Source of the DNA: Leptospira koniambonensis
GTDB lineage: Bacteria > Spirochaetota > Leptospiria > Leptospirales > Leptospiraceae
Length of the DNA stretch: 64,000 nt
NCBI RefSeq assembly: GCF_004769555.1
Contig: NZ_RQFY01000001.1
Coordinates: 496,001 to 560,000, forward strand
Reading direction: 5' to 3'
Shown here: positions 34,201-43,846 of the stretch, piece after piece
How the letters are laid out: the number at the start of each line of letters is the position of its first letter
Position numbering within the stretch: position 1 is the first letter of the stretch
The notes under the pieces: model-generated
The model's database searches: none
Seen by the model: the letters and a program-made list of their open reading frames with translations, nothing else
What the model was told of the DNA's origin: nothing
Made by a program: the position numbers and the translations under genes

Positions 34201-37200
34201 TGGTCAAGTTAGATGCAAGCTGGTTCACGTTATCTGTGAGGTTTCTCCAAAGTCCTGCAGCACCAGGCACACTCGCTTGGCCTCCTAATCTTCCTTCGAT
34301 ACCCACTTCTTTTGCAACAGTAGTTACCTGGTCTCCGAAAAGTCCTAATGTATCGATCATGTCGTTGATCGTATCGGAGAGTTCTGCGATCTCTCCTTTT
34401 GCTTCTAAATATAATTTTTTCTTTAAGTCTCCATTCGCAACCGAAGTCACGACCTTCGCGATACCCCTAACCTGTGTGGTGAGATTATTCGCCATGAAGT
34501 TCACACTATCTGTTAAGTCTTTCCAGATACCTCCAACCCCTTGCACATTTGCCTGACCACCAAGTTTTCCTTCTGTACCTACTTCTCTCGCAACCCTAGT
34601 TACCTCAGAAGCGAATGAGTTCAACTGGTCCACCATCGTGTTAATGGTGTCCTTCAATTCAAGGATCTCACCCTTAACATCCACTGTGATCTTCTTAGAC
34701 AAGTCACCTCGAGCCACAGCTGTAGTAACTTCAGCAATATTACGAACCTGACCGGTTAGGTTGGATGCCATCGAGTTCACACTATCTGTTAAGTCCTTCC
34801 AGGTTCCCGCAACTCCTCGAACGTCTGCCTGACCGCCTAACTCTCCTTCAGTACCTACCTCTCTCGCAACCCTGGTTACCTCAGAAGCAAATGAGTTCAA
34901 CTGGTCCACCATCGTGTTAATGGTGTCTTTTAGTTCTAGGATCTCACCCTTAACATCCACTGTGATCTTCTTAGATAAGTCACCACGAGCCACAGCTGTA
35001 GTAACTTCGGCAATATTACGAACCTGACCTGTTAGGTTGGATGCCATCGAGTTCACACTATCTGTTAAGTCCTTCCAGGTTCCCGCAACTCCTCGCACAT
35101 CCGCTTGCCCACCCAGTTTACCTTCCGTTCCTACCTCTTTAGCAACCCGAGTCACCTCAGAAGCAAACGAGTTCAACTGGTCCACCATTGTGTTGATTGT
35201 GTTTTTGAGTTCTAAGATCTCTCCTTTAACATCCACTGTGATCTTTTTAGATAAGTCACCAGTCGCAACTGCCTTGGTAACTTCTGCGATATCACGAACC
35301 TGGCCAGTTAAGTTACCTGCCATGAAGTTCACACTATCCGTTAAGTCTTTCCAGGTTCCTGCAACTCCTCGCACATCTGCTTGTCCGCCCAGTTTACCTT
35401 CTGCACCTACCTCTCTTGCAACCCTGGTTACCTCAGAAGCAAATGAGTTCAACTGGTCCACCATCGTGTTGATTGTGTTTTTGAGCTCTAAGATCTCTCC
35501 TTTTACATCCACTGTGATCTTTTTAGATAAGTCACCTGTTGCAACAGCTGTAGTAACTTCGGCAATATTACGAACCTGACCAGTTAAGTTAGACGCCATT
35601 GAGTTCACACTATCTGTTAAGTCCTTCCAAGTTCCCGCAACACCCTGAACGTCCGCTTGTCCACCCAGTTTACCTTCCGTTCCCACCTCTCTTGCAACCC
35701 GAGTCACCTCAGAAGCAAACGAGTTCAACTGAACCACCATCGTGTTGATCGTGTTTTTGAGTTCTAAGATCTCTCCCTTAACATCCACTGTGATTTTTTT
35801 GGATAAGTCACCTCGAGCTACCGCTGTAGTAACTTCGGCAATATTACGAACCTGACCCGTTAGGTTGGATGCCATCGAGTTCACACTATCTGTAAGGTCC
35901 TTCCAGGTTCCCGCAACTCCTCGCACATTTGCCTGACCACCAAGTTTTCCTTCTGTACCTACCTCTCTCGCAACCCTGGTTACCTCAGAAGCGAATGAGT
36001 TCAACTGGTCCACCATCGTGTTAATGGTGTCCTTTAACTCAAGGATCTCCCCCTTAACATCCACTGTGATTTTTTTGGACAAGTCACCACGAGCCACAGC
36101 TGTAGTAACTTCGGCAATATTACGCACCTGGCCGGTTAGGTTGGATGCCATCGAGTTCACACTATCTGTAAGGTCTTTCCAAGTTCCCGCAACACCCTGA
36201 ACGTCCGCTTGTCCACCCAGTTTACCTTCTGTACCTACCTCTCTCGCAACCCTGGTTACCTCAGAAGCGAATGAGTTTAACTGGTCCACCATCGTGTTAA
36301 TGGTGTCCTTCAATTCAAGGATCTCACCCTTAACATCCACTGTGATTTTTTTGGATAAGTCACCTCGAGCTACCGCTGTAGTAACTTCGGCAATATTACG
36401 AACCTGGCCGGTTAGGTTGGATGCCATCGAGTTCACACTATCTGTTAAGTCTTTCCAGGTTCCCGCAACACCTCGCACATCCGCTTGTCCACCCAGTTTA
36501 CCTTCAGTTCCTACCTCTTTCGCAACCCGAGTCACCTCAGAAGCAAACGAGTTCAACTGGTCCACCATAGTGTTGATTGTGTTTTTGAGTTCGAGGATCT
36601 CCCCCTTAACATCCACTGTGATCTTTTTAGATAAGTCACCTGTTGCAACTGCCTTGGTAACTTCTGCGATATCACGAACCTGGCCAGTTAAGTTAGACGC
36701 CATTGAGTTCACACTATCTGTTAAGTCTTTCCAGGTTCCAGCAACTCCTCGCACATCTGCTTGTCCACCAAGCTTACCTTCAGTTCCCACCTCTTTTGCA
36801 ACCCGAGTTACCTCAGAAGCAAATGAGTTTAATTGGTCTACCATGATGTTTACGATCTTTGCAGTTCTAAAAAATTCACCCTTAAGAGGTCTTCCTTCTA
36901 TTTCCAAAGACATGTTCTGAGAAAGGTCACCACCCGCAACTGCACCGATCACCCTCATCACTTCAGTGTTTGGTTGTACTAAATTTCCGATTAGAGAGTT
37001 GATAGAATTCATACAGGTGCCCCAAGAACCTGTAGAAGAAATTCCGCTTACCCTTTGGGAAATTTTACCTTCTTGTCCTACTTCATTACTGATCCTTTCA
37101 AACTCTTTGACCATTCTATCGTTCTGGTCCATGATATCGTTTATTAAGTCTGAAATTTTGCCTGCGATCCCTACTTGATCCAAAGGCATTCGTTTTGAAA

Positions 37201-37297
37201 AGTCCCCTCGCTTAAATGCTGTTAGAACTTCTAATAATTGTTTTGGATTTATAGAGTCTTTATCTTGTTTGGGTTCTACTGTTGGGGCATTCTTCAT
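31247..37297 (-). CDS. Giant cytoplasmic poly-HAMP hybrid histidine kinase (Nik1-like)
   Basis: 2016-residue hybrid kinase with no signal peptide or membrane segment. Residues 1-153 hold two diverged HAMP-like units, 154-889 eight nearly identical 92-residue units (each with [12 protein letters not shown] and [18 protein letters not shown]), and 890-1073 two diverged units. A GAF domain (about 1090-1240), a coiled coil, HisKA (His1357 in [11 protein letters not shown]) and HATPase follow. At the C-terminus are a receiver (Asp1689), a degenerate receiver whose acceptor position reads ILIGNEF, and a third receiver (Asp1947). The repeat closely resembles fungal group III osmosensing kinases (Nik1/Os-1). 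The signal may be osmotic or redox; this is inference. It heads a four-gene module. Confidence 0.92.
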   Translation of the reverse strand: MKNAPTVEPKQDKDSINPKQLLEVLTAFKRGDFSKRMPLDQVGIAGKISDLINDIMDQNDRMVKEFERISNEVGQEGKISQRVSGISSTGSWGTCMNSINSLIGNLVQPNTEVMRVIGAVAGGDLSQNMSLEIEGRPLKGEFFRTAKIVNIMVDQLNSFASEVTRVAKEVGTEGKLGGQADVRGVAGTWKDLTDSVNSMASNLTGQVRDIAEVTKAVATGDLSKKITVDVKGEILELKNTINTMVDQLNSFASEVTRVAKEVGTEGKLGGQADVRGVAGTWKDLTDSVNSMASNLTGQVRNIAEVTTAVARGDLSKKITVDVKGEILELKDTINTMVDQLNSFASEVTRVAREVGTEGKLGGQADVQGVAGTWKDLTDSVNSMASNLTGQVRNIAEVTTAVARGDLSKKITVDVKGEILELKDTINTMVDQLNSFASEVTRVAREVGTEGKLGGQANVRGVAGTWKDLTDSVNSMASNLTGQVRNIAEVTTAVARGDLSKKITVDVKGEILELKNTINTMVVQLNSFASEVTRVAREVGTEGKLGGQADVQGVAGTWKDLTDSVNSMASNLTGQVRNIAEVTTAVATGDLSKKITVDVKGEILELKNTINTMVDQLNSFASEVTRVAREVGAEGKLGGQADVRGVAGTWKDLTDSVNFMAGNLTGQVRDIAEVTKAVATGDLSKKITVDVKGEILELKNTINTMVDQLNSFASEVTRVAKEVGTEGKLGGQADVRGVAGTWKDLTDSVNSMASNLTGQVRNIAEVTTAVARGDLSKKITVDVKGEILELKDTINTMVDQLNSFASEVTRVAREVGTEGELGGQADVRGVAGTWKDLTDSVNSMASNLTGQVRNIAEVTTAVARGDLSKKITVDVKGEILELKDTINTMVDQLNSFASEVTRVAREVGTEGKLGGQANVQGVGGIWKDLTDSVNFMANNLTTQVRGIAKVVTSVANGDLKKKLYLEAKGEIAELSDTINDMIDTLGLFGDQVTTVAKEVGIEGRLGGQASVPGAAGLWRNLTDNVNQLASNLTTQVRAIAEVATGVTKGDLSRTVTIQAAGEVAALSDNINEMIRNLRETTRINTEQDWLKTNLAKFTRLLQGQRNLVNVSKLILSELAPLVSAQHGAFFITENVEEGPLLKLLVSYAYQERKNVSNRFYPGEGLIGQCFLEKERILVTQVPSSYIMINSALGEAPPINIVVLPVLFEGEVKAVIELASFSNFTPIHLNFLDQLTESIGIVLNTIAAGMRTEELLIQSQTLTEELQGRQEELTNTNQRLEEQAKSLKASEDMLKDQREELQEKNEELEEKARLLAKKNSEVERKNREVEQARHSLEEKARQLALTSRYKSEFLANMSHELRTPLNNMLILSRLLYDNESRNLSEKQTEYAKTIHSSGNDLLQLINDILDLSKIESGKMSVDLDSVSIEELGGYLDRSFRETARNKDLKFQVEIDHELPSRITTDLQRLQQILQNLLSNAFKFTHKGGVKLRIESSPSGWSKDHKILGQAGGVIAFSVIDTGIGISAEKQGLIFEAFRQADGSTSRKYGGTGLGLSISKEITRILGGELKLESEPEVGSKFTLYLPLDYIQVEENPIEPDSIKWSENPDYDPASSSDSYVRSKIKATRRVLEDETENESKEKVLIIEEDETFAKSLLEIAKSNGFKGTVALDGKSGISALQESSFNAVLLDVQLSDMDGSLILNWLKRNPKLRQLPVHVLSGENDWRRSLEIGAISHLRKPVGIESLNEAFEKIKTYLHKTDKTLYVCGIGKEHSEFLMDKLTSKDLVLRSIDSGQELLDILKKEIPDCILIGNEFKDMSVSDLVSKITLLDPERTLILFYSDEQNGPENFQKLLSFNGSNILKFVSSYATSLEEVKIHLHEPESISKSGDTYSLEGHKVLIVDDDVRNIFALTSMLELHKMKIHYAENALDGIKILEKNPDIEIVLMDVMMPDMDGYEAMKVIRSKAEFVNLPILALTAKAMKGDREKCIEAGATEYITKPVSVDHLLSLLRVLLCR
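34631..36838 (-). repeat. Eight tandem 276-bp repeats encoding HAMP units
   Basis: Eight in-frame copies of a 276-base unit run head to tail (36838-36563, 36562-36287 and so on to 34631), with two more diverged copies to 34079. The units differ by a few residues only, such as ADVRG/ADVQG/ANVRG, VTKAVAT/VTTAVAR and [14 protein letters not shown], and these variants are shuffled among copies as expected from gene conversion or unequal crossing-over. The copy number may vary between strains and is prone to assembly collapse. Confidence 0.92.
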
Positions 37298-37422
37298 ATT
37301 GGGACCTGAACCTATAATAAAAGGTTAATGCGCACGAAGGAGAATGATGACGTAAAATGAAAGGAATAACAACAAAAATTATTTCATAAATAGATCGTAC
37401 GGATTAAGTTAAACGAGGAATT

Positions 37423-37449
37423 TTTCTGTCACAAGAAATGTGACAGAAA
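37423..37449. promoter_or_regulatory. Perfect 11-bp inverted repeat upstream of the poly-HAMP kinase
   Basis: TTTCTGTCACA and TGTGACAGAAA are separated by five bases (AGAAA). No T-tract follows on the minus strand, the direction of both flanking genes, so an operator is as likely as a terminator. The TCACA/TGTGA half-sites recall Crp-type sites but in the outward order. It lies about 126 bases before the kinase start and 43 bases after the NarL-like gene. Confidence 0.5.
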
Positions 37450-37491
37450 TCAAAAGACATTACAAAAACAAGCTAGTTCAAGTTTAAAGAT

Positions 37492-38124
37492 CTATTCCAG
37501 AAGTTTATGGTCGTAAGCGTAACGAACAAGTTCTTGTGTGGATTTCAAACTCATCTTTTCAAAAATCCTAGCTCTATATGTGTTCACTGTATTTACACTT
37601 AAGCCAAGATCTTCTGAAATTGATCGAACATTTTTGCCTTTTACCAAAAGCATAAGTATCTGAAATTCTCTTTCAGAAAGAGTTTCATGAGGAAGTCTAT
37701 CAGAAGGTTTAGAAAGTTCTCTGACCAACATCTCTGTTGCTTCCGGACTAATATACCGAGCACCTTCAATCACCTTACGCACTGCAGAGATAAGTTCATC
37801 CCCTGCACTTGCCTTAGTGATATAACCGGAAGCACCTGCCTTTAAAGCTCGAACTGCAAATCTATCTTCTGGATACATACTCAAGATAAGAACTCTTGTA
37901 TCCGGAGAAAGTTTATGAACATATTTTAATATATCCAAACCGCTCATCAAAGGCATATTGATGTCAAGGATCAGAACTTGCACGGATTGACTTGCAAGAT
38001 AATCCAAAACCTGTTGTCCATTTTCTGCCTCGTAAACGATCTCTATATCTTCCTCTTCCGATAGGATCTTTCTTAAACCTTCTCGGATCAATAAATGATC
38101 ATCAGCAATCAATGTGGAAATCAT
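37492..38124 (-). CDS. NarL/FixJ-type response regulator
   Basis: 210-residue transcriptional regulator with a receiver domain (acceptor Asp54 in LILDINMPLMSG, Lys in YITKASAG) and a C-terminal LuxR-type helix-turn-helix (LSEREFQILMLLVKGKNVRS ... LSVNTVNTYRARI). It overlaps the sensor kinase gene at 38121 by four bases, so the two form a classical pair. The target genes are unknown. The DNA-binding domain makes it the only clear transcription-factor output among the receivers of this island. Confidence 0.93.
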   Translation of the reverse strand: MISTLIADDHLLIREGLRKILSEEEDIEIVYEAENGQQVLDYLASQSVQVLILDINMPLMSGLDILKYVHKLSPDTRVLILSMYPEDRFAVRALKAGASGYITKASAGDELISAVRKVIEGARYISPEATEMLVRELSKPSDRLPHETLSEREFQILMLLVKGKNVRSISEDLGLSVNTVNTYRARIFEKMSLKSTQELVRYAYDHKLLE

Positions 38125-39479
38125 AGGAAATCCTCCTTATTTCGATTTGAGATTGGTATTTTTACGATCACACTTGTACCTTTTTCGGATCCACCTGAGA
38201 TGGAAACTTCGCCGCCTAAGACTACCGCCCTTTCTCTCATTCCTATGAGCCCTAGAGATTTAGATTGGTTCATTTTTTTAGGATCGATCCCGATCCCGTT
38301 GTCTTGGATTTTTAGAATTAGAAATTGACCTTCTTCCAAACAGGATACTTGGATAGAACTTGCCTTGGAGTGCCTTGCTGCGTTAGTCAATGCTTCTTGG
38401 AAAATTCGGAATAATGCAATTGATGCGTCTTTTTCTAAAGATAGAATTCCTGCAGGGATCTTGATTTCGCAGCGAATTCCCGATCTTTTCTCGAAATCTT
38501 TAGCATACCATTCTATCCCTTCCAATAGCCCTAAATCCTCTAAAATCAGGGGTCTAAGCTCTGTAGCAATCCTCTGCACAGATTCAATTCCTGAGTCGGC
38601 CACCTTGATCATGGATAGAAGTTCAGATACTAATTTAGAATCCGATCCTTTCGATTTCTGAAAATTATTTTTTAATAATGTAAGATCTATTTTGAGAACA
38701 GTTAATAATTGTCCCAACTCATCATGGACTTCTCGAGCAATCAGAAGCCTTTCTTCTTCCCTTACCTCTTGTAATCTTGCTGATAATGCTCTTAACTGTT
38801 CTCCGGAGGTTTTTAGATGGTTCTCAGCTTCCCTTCTTTCAAATACTCTACCGATCTGAGAACTAATATGAGAGACCGCCTCGAAAAAAGAAGGGTCAGT
38901 AGATTCATTTCCCGAATAAAATTCCAAAACTCCTACTAGGTTTTCCTTTACTAAGATTGGAATTCCAATTGCCTCTTTGATGCCTGCTTTAAGTGAAAGT
39001 TCTCTTATATCTCCTTTTAAATAAGAAGAAAAGTTTTCGAGTAGGATTGGTTTTCTGCCGCTTCTTACTCTTTCAGTAAGAATAGATTCTTGTTTTTTAG
39101 ATTTGGTCCTTAATAAATTCCTAAACTCCTTTAGGAATTTATCCTCTCTGGAGAAGGAGATGGAAGAATATTCTGGCCTTTCAGACTCTTCCAATACTAA
39201 ACATACGAGACCTAATTTCCAATCTGCAATCGCACAGATCCTATCCACAGAGAATTGAAGCACTGATTCTACATCATTTGCTTCGTTTGCAGCAGTAGCT
39301 ACTTGTTGTAGAAGATTTAAAACAGAGATCTTTTTTAAGAGTTCGTCTTTTGTGTTCTGGTCTTCTTGATTTGATCTATCAGCCGGATCTTCTTTAGAAA
39401 ATCCTTCGGATTCGCGAGGAAAAGGTTCAGAGAAAGAACCGTAACTCGGCTCTTGGTCGATATTCGAAAAGCCTTGCAC
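38121..39479 (-). CDS. NarX/DegS-type sensor histidine kinase with GAF domain
   Basis: 452-residue soluble kinase. A GAF domain covers about residues 50-210, a short coiled coil follows, then a HisKA_3 dimerisation domain (LLIAREVHDELGQLLTVLKI, about 242-262) and an HATPase domain with the short NarX-type N box (EALTNAARHSKAS) and GLIGMRERA. No membrane segment is present. The start is a GTG at 39479; an in-frame stop lies 15 bases further upstream and no ATG is available. It is the partner of the overlapping NarL-like regulator. Confidence 0.9.
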   Translation of the reverse strand: MQGFSNIDQEPSYGSFSEPFPRESEGFSKEDPADRSNQEDQNTKDELLKKISVLNLLQQVATAANEANDVESVLQFSVDRICAIADWKLGLVCLVLEESERPEYSSISFSREDKFLKEFRNLLRTKSKKQESILTERVRSGRKPILLENFSSYLKGDIRELSLKAGIKEAIGIPILVKENLVGVLEFYSGNESTDPSFFEAVSHISSQIGRVFERREAENHLKTSGEQLRALSARLQEVREEERLLIAREVHDELGQLLTVLKIDLTLLKNNFQKSKGSDSKLVSELLSMIKVADSGIESVQRIATELRPLILEDLGLLEGIEWYAKDFEKRSGIRCEIKIPAGILSLEKDASIALFRIFQEALTNAARHSKASSIQVSCLEEGQFLILKIQDNGIGIDPKKMNQSKSLGLIGMRERAVVLGGEVSISGGSEKGTSVIVKIPISNRNKEDFL

Positions 39480-39601
39480 CCCGCGATTATCTAATTAAAA
39501 TTTCCATCTTTCAATCTGTTTTTTCGCCTAACAGCGAAGAAAAAGAAAATAGTAATACATTAGATCAAAAGTAGTAGTGATATAAATATTGGAGAATATT
39601 C

Positions 39602-40750
39602 TTATTTTTTAAAGAATAAACGGATATAAGAGGACTTCACCTCTTTCCCGGAAAACTCTAAACCTAAATCTTCCTTTCTTTCTCTAAGTTTCTGATAAAG
39701 AGTTCCACCGTTATATAACGCTTCTATTTCTAAAACAATTCCTTTATTAGGGTCAGAACCAGAACTTTCAGTAACCCGATTCACTCCCTGGATAGTCTTG
39801 ATTATCCCTTGTACATCCTTATCCAAGTATTCATCATAGCTTAACCCTTCTATTTTGATACGTATCAGATTTCCAGGTTTCCATTTATTAGAGATCTGTT
39901 CTTTGATCTTAGGATAAGCTTTCTCCACTGATCTTTTGATAGATTCTTGTATGCCTGTATTCGGATTAATATGAGGTGAGACTCCGGAAGAATTATCTGC
40001 TGCAATAATACGCGCTGTATTTACATCAAAAATTTTGAATCTTAGAACAGATTGATAAGAATGAAGTCCTGTATCTTCTATCCTTCCCAAATCAGTGACC
40101 TCTGTTTGTCCAACGAGTAAGATCTGTGCATCCGATTCAGATGCCAAAGATAATATTTTATCTTCAAAAGAATATTCGGGAGAAGCAGCCGGATCCACCT
40201 TACCTTCTTTAAAAAGGACCCGATAGAATTGTTTTTTATCTAAAAAATCAAAATCCGAGAAAACCCTTATGATCTCATTCTCAGTAATCCCGACCTTCTC
40301 CTTTATATTTTGTTTTCCTAATATTTTTTCTTCTATAAAAACTAAAAACTTAGGTTTTCCAATATCCTTGTATCTTTCTTTCAAAGCGTCCTGGACTGCC
40401 TTTTGGTTTACTTTACCTTTGGCGTCTATTTCTAAAAGGCCGGTAGATAATTTACGAGTAGCTCCAATTTTAGAATATTCTAATACAAATCCCTCCACAG
40501 AAGAATTTACGATACTTTCCCTCAATTTGCCGTTTACAACCTGAGAGGATCCTTGGACCAATTCTCCCAGTCCATTCTCCAGGATTTTCCGTTTAGCATT
40601 TAATTCTAATTCTTCTTCATTTTTTCCTGGGATGTTTTGTACATAAACAAACTCGTCTTTCGGATCTTTTACGGAAGAAAGACAAGAAATTAAAAATACA
40701 AAACTAAAAGATAAGAAAAATGGAATGATCTTGCAGATATTGAATTTCAT
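39602..40750 (-). CDS. Putative lipoprotein, 382 aa
   Basis: A hydrophobic signal (FFLSFSFVFLISC) ends in a lipobox with Cys23, so the mature protein is probably lipid-anchored. The N-terminal mature part (EEELELNAKRKILENGLGEL) resembles the repeated Ala/Glu-rich opening of FlgT/LPP20-type proteins. A middle segment (SESDAQILLVGQTEV) and a C-terminal domain (IRIKIEGLSYDEYLDKDVQG) suggest two or more small alpha/beta domains. I do not recognise a definite family. It stands alone between OsmC and the NarX-like gene. Confidence 0.75.
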   Translation of the reverse strand: MKFNICKIIPFFLSFSFVFLISCLSSVKDPKDEFVYVQNIPGKNEEELELNAKRKILENGLGELVQGSSQVVNGKLRESIVNSSVEGFVLEYSKIGATRKLSTGLLEIDAKGKVNQKAVQDALKERYKDIGKPKFLVFIEEKILGKQNIKEKVGITENEIIRVFSDFDFLDKKQFYRVLFKEGKVDPAASPEYSFEDKILSLASESDAQILLVGQTEVTDLGRIEDTGLHSYQSVLRFKIFDVNTARIIAADNSSGVSPHINPNTGIQESIKRSVEKAYPKIKEQISNKWKPGNLIRIKIEGLSYDEYLDKDVQGIIKTIQGVNRVTESSGSDPNKGIVLEIEALYNGGTLYQKLRERKEDLGLEFSGKEVKSSYIRLFFKK

Positions 40751-40837
40751 ACAATCGAAAGGATATCGACTTATTGGACCTGATTTTCCAGCCTCCCGTT
40801 TCCTAAAGAATAGATAAAGAGGCTTGGAAAAATAATT

Positions 40838-41230
40838 TTAGCCCAGTTTGGTATCTATCTGAATAGGATGAGTCAGGGTTTTGTGGACTGGACAAGCATT
40901 TGCAACTTGTAAAAGTCTCTCTCTTTCCTGTTCGCTTAAATTCCCTTCCAGTTTTACGACCCTTTGGATCTCAGTGCGATCCGTCCATCTAGTCAGATTT
41001 AGTTCGACTGTTACTTCCTTTAGATCCATTTTTTTTCTTTGGGCATACATTCTGATAGTGATATCAGTACAAGCTCCCAAGGAAAGAAGAAGGTATTCAT
41101 GCGGAGAAGGTCCGAGGTCCCCACCACCATCTTCTTTGGATTCATCTGCGATTACTTCGTGGTTTTTACTGCGAAGGATTGTTTTGTAATTTTCAGGAGT
41201 GCTAAGTACTTTAACTTCTATATCGCTCAT
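40838..41230 (-). CDS. OsmC-family peroxide-reducing or stress protein
   Basis: 130-residue OsmC-fold protein, an Ohr/OsmC-type thiol peroxidase or related protein. The two redox cysteines are in LLSLGACTDITIRMYA (about residue 54) and VANACPVHKTLTHPI (about 113), and GPSPHEYLL precedes the first as usual. Sequence context favours the OsmC/YhfA branch rather than Ohr. It is monocistronic, with a 103-base gap to the MFS gene. A link to the nearby SoxR genes is possible but no shared operator was seen. Confidence 0.88.
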   Translation of the reverse strand: MSDIEVKVLSTPENYKTILRSKNHEVIADESKEDGGGDLGPSPHEYLLLSLGACTDITIRMYAQRKKMDLKEVTVELNLTRWTDRTEIQRVVKLEGNLSEQERERLLQVANACPVHKTLTHPIQIDTKLG

Positions 41231-41333
41231 AAGGTAAAGAGGATAGGAAATCTGCTTTTTAATGCAATCTTAAATCGTATATTAGAATTTCCAGAGAAGA
41301 AGAGTTAGCCTTCTTCCCTGAAATATAAAACTA

Positions 41334-42593
41334 TTAGGTTTCGGAAACTAAGGCAGCTTCTTTTTCACCTTTAACAGGTACCGGATGTTTAGAAGAAACG
41401 TATTCGTTTACTTTGTACATAATCGCCACAGTGATCAAAATAGCTACAACCACAACATAACCTAGGTTTGGATAACCCTGGATATATCCGCTTGGAGTTT
41501 GGACTACAATAAGCCCGGCCGCATAAGAAGCGATTCCTCCGGATAATTGTTGCAGAGAAGAACTGATCGCCATATAAGCTCCTCTATCTCTTAGTTCAGG
41601 CATCGCAGAATTCAATGCTTGAGCCGAAATCACTCTACCTGTAATCACTACAAATAATGCAGAGTTGATCAATATCACTAACCAAAGTGGAGTGATCCCC
41701 ATTGCGGTGTAATAGAAAAGGATCCCGCAAGCAATTAAAGAAGAAATCATAAATACAGGATACTTTCCGAATTTGTCCGCAGCTCTACCGATCAAAGGAC
41801 CAGCAGCCATACTTACAATCCCAGTTACAAAATACACTAAAGGAAGATCTTCTAAAGTAATTCCTAGATTATGAACACTGAATGCAGAACCGAAAGGCAT
41901 AAGCATATACCCGCCAGTCGCCAAAAGCATTGTTGCTAAAAACCCAGGAAGATAATTTGAATTTCCAGCTGTTACAATCAAATGTTTGATCGCTTTATTT
42001 TCGGTTCCATGACCCAAGTGAGAAACGATTGGCTCTAACTTAAATAGAGCTGCAACTCCCACAAGACCACTAATGATAGCGATCATCCAGAAAGGAGACT
42101 GCCATCCCCAAAGATTAGAGAAGAACACACCGATCGGAAGACCAAAAACTTGGCTGGCAGCAAACGCTGTCATCACAAGTCCCATCACTCTTCCTCTGGC
42201 TTCCATAGGAAATAGATCTGCAATGATCGCAAAGCTGATAGAAGCGATTACTCCACCGAAAAGACCAGTTACGATCCTAGCAAATAGTAGAAATTCGTAA
42301 TTTGGTGCGATCCCGCAAAGAACAGTTCCTAAAACAAAACCAGTATAAAAGAATAGTAACATCTTTTTACGATCGAATCTATCCGCAAAACCAGCAGCCA
42401 AAATCCCAGAAATTCCCGCGCTAAATGCATAAGCAGAAACTACTAAACCGAACTTGGTTGTGGATATTTTTAATTGATCCATGACCTGAACTCCTAATGG
42501 AGATAAGATCATAAAATCAAGAACCACTGTGAATTGGATAAATGCCAATAAGGCGACTACAAAGATTTGGTATTTACTAAACGTAAATTTCAT
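41334..42593 (-). CDS. MFS transporter (probable drug or metabolite exporter)
   Basis: 419-residue major facilitator with about twelve hydrophobic segments. The loop 2-3 motif appears as GFADRFDRKKMLLF (about residues 65-78), and GRAADKFGKYPVF is its counterpart in the second half. The arrangement fits DHA-type proton-driven exporters. It follows the FMN reductase gene by 15 bases and should be co-transcribed with it from the soxR-divergent promoter, which suggests export of redox-active compounds; the substrate is inference. Confidence 0.88.
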   Translation of the reverse strand: MKFTFSKYQIFVVALLAFIQFTVVLDFMILSPLGVQVMDQLKISTTKFGLVVSAYAFSAGISGILAAGFADRFDRKKMLLFFYTGFVLGTVLCGIAPNYEFLLFARIVTGLFGGVIASISFAIIADLFPMEARGRVMGLVMTAFAASQVFGLPIGVFFSNLWGWQSPFWMIAIISGLVGVAALFKLEPIVSHLGHGTENKAIKHLIVTAGNSNYLPGFLATMLLATGGYMLMPFGSAFSVHNLGITLEDLPLVYFVTGIVSMAAGPLIGRAADKFGKYPVFMISSLIACGILFYYTAMGITPLWLVILINSALFVVITGRVISAQALNSAMPELRDRGAYMAISSSLQQLSGGIASYAAGLIVVQTPSGYIQGYPNLGYVVVVAILITVAIMYKVNEYVSSKHPVPVKGEKEAALVSET

Positions 42594-42608
42594 ATTTATT
42601 CCTTAAAA

Positions 42609-43205
42609 TCAGGACCTAAGAACAGATTGTGGGAAATTCGTTCTAGCTTGTTTCAAAACGTTTCCCCACCAATACAATTCATTCAATAATTTCTCAGCCG
42701 AAGATGCGTAGCGAAATTCCTCTGTGGGTCTTCCGTTATGGAACCTGGCATGAGCCCAATGAAAACTAACACAGTCTCGAATGGTAGTCATTCTCAATTC
42801 TGCAAATACATTGCGAAGTTGTTCTACCGCTCTTAAACCGCCGGAACTTCCTCCATAGGAAACGAATCCAAGAGGCTTCGCATTCCATTCTTCATGAAGT
42901 GAGTCAATTGCCAACTTTAAATAAGCAGGATATCCGTGGTTATACTCCGGTGTAATTACTACAAAAGCGTCCGCTTCTGCTATTCTATCCGAGAATAAAG
43001 GAAGATCCGAGTCCATATCCTTTGACATGTCCCAAGGTAAAGAAAATTCAGAAAGATCGATCAAATCAGTTTCAAATCTATAATCCTGTTTCGCAATCTC
43101 TTCAAACCATTTTGCGACAGTTTCTCCGAATCTACCCTTTCTGGTACTAGCTAATATAATTCCTAATCGAAGGCCTGAGCCTGTACTGATCTTTTCTAAT
43201 AACAT
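42609..43205 (-). CDS. NADPH-dependent FMN reductase
   Basis: 198-residue flavodoxin-fold reductase. The FMN-binding phosphate loop reads IILASTRKGRFGETVA (about residues 16-31) and the second loop is VVITPEYNHGYPAYLKLAID (about 76-95), followed by SYGGSSGGLRA; all three are typical of the NADPH-dependent FMN/quinone/azo reductase family. It is the first gene of a two-gene unit divergent from soxR and could detoxify quinones or other redox cyclers. The ATG at 43205 has AAAGGG upstream. Confidence 0.9.
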   Translation of the reverse strand: MLLEKISTGSGLRLGIILASTRKGRFGETVAKWFEEIAKQDYRFETDLIDLSEFSLPWDMSKDMDSDLPLFSDRIAEADAFVVITPEYNHGYPAYLKLAIDSLHEEWNAKPLGFVSYGGSSGGLRAVEQLRNVFAELRMTTIRDCVSFHWAHARFHNGRPTEEFRYASSAEKLLNELYWWGNVLKQARTNFPQSVLRS

Positions 43206-43244
43206 TATAGAACACCCTTTCTTTATTTAGGTGATCATATTCTA

Positions 43245-43262
43245 CAAGTTAAAGTGAACTTG
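43245..43262. promoter_or_regulatory. SoxR-box-like dyad before the FMN reductase/MFS genes
   Basis: CAAGTTAAAGTGAACTTG has perfect six-base arms (CAAGTT/AACTTG), like the centre of known SoxR boxes, and lies 40 bases upstream of the FMN reductase start on the other strand. MerR-family activators bind such dyads within long -35/-10 spacers, so SoxR probably controls this operon. Confidence 0.65.
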
Positions 43263-43354
43263 AAGTAAAGAGTCGAGAGCTGTTTTTTTACGATTTTTCG
43301 AGAAAAAATTCGAAAATGTTTGTGCTTAGAATGCTGTTTATATAAAATAAATAC

Positions 43355-43376
43355 CTAAAGTTCACTTTAAGTTTAG
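43355..43376. promoter_or_regulatory. Second SoxR-box-like dyad before soxR
   Basis: An imperfect 22-base dyad with outer arms CTAAA/TTTAG contains GTTCACTTTAA, which is nearly the reverse complement of the core of the other site (TTAAAGTGAAC). It lies 16 bases before the soxR GTG and may serve autoregulation. Confidence 0.45.
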
Positions 43377-43391
43377 ATTTAGGAGAATGTA

Positions 43392-43844
43392 GTGGATAAG
43401 GACGAATTTTTAAGTATCGGTCAAGTATCCAAAAGAAGCGGGGTTGCTTCCTCTGCATTACGTTTTTATGAAGAAAGAGGACTGATCCGCTCCGTAAGAG
43501 CAGGTTCCGGCCATAGACAATACCCCAGACACGTTTTGAGAAGGATCGCATTCGTAGTATTTGCACAAAGAGTAGGACTTTCTTTGGATGAGATCGCGGC
43601 AGAGATCGCAAAACTCCCGGAAGATCATACTCCTAATGGACAAGATTGGTCCAAACTTTCTAAAACCTGGAGCTTACGTATAGAGGAGAAGATCGCAGAA
43701 CTTCATAGATTGAAAAATGGACTCTCTGTTTGTATTGGTTGCGGTTGCCTTTCTCTTCTTACCTGTAAATTAGCAAACCCACAAGATAAGTTAGGAAGAT
43801 ATGGAAGTGGGCCTTTACGTTGGATGGGAAAACCTAAAAAATAA
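43392..43844 (+). CDS. soxR: Redox-sensing transcriptional regulator SoxR
   Basis: 150-residue MerR-family regulator. The N-terminal winged helix reads SIGQVSKRSGVASSALRFYEE, a dimerisation helix follows, and the C-terminal CIGCGCLSLLTC motif (about residues 115-126) is the four-cysteine [2Fe-2S] site that defines SoxR. The start is a GTG with AGGAGAATGTA just upstream. It is divergent from an FMN reductase-MFS pair with two dyad sites between them. In non-enteric bacteria SoxR usually responds directly to redox-cycling drugs and controls reductases and pumps, as the neighbours here suggest. Confidence 0.95.
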   Translation: MDKDEFLSIGQVSKRSGVASSALRFYEERGLIRSVRAGSGHRQYPRHVLRRIAFVVFAQRVGLSLDEIAAEIAKLPEDHTPNGQDWSKLSKTWSLRIEEKIAELHRLKNGLSVCIGCGCLSLLTCKLANPQDKLGRYGSGPLRWMGKPKK

Positions 43845-43846
43845 AA

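Noticed and set aside
34631..36838. Regular repeat array considered as a CRISPR or satellite
   Set aside because: The 276-base units are contiguous, without spacers, and encode HAMP domains in frame.
35037..36920. Long plus-strand open frames (up to 208 residues) with internal repetition
   Set aside because: They are antisense shadows of the HAMP repeats; each repeats the same pseudo-peptide and has no start signals.
41280..41333. GAAGAAG/CTTCTTC hairpin after the MFS gene as an intrinsic terminator
   Set aside because: The stem is only seven A/G-rich pairs and no T-tract follows on the minus strand.
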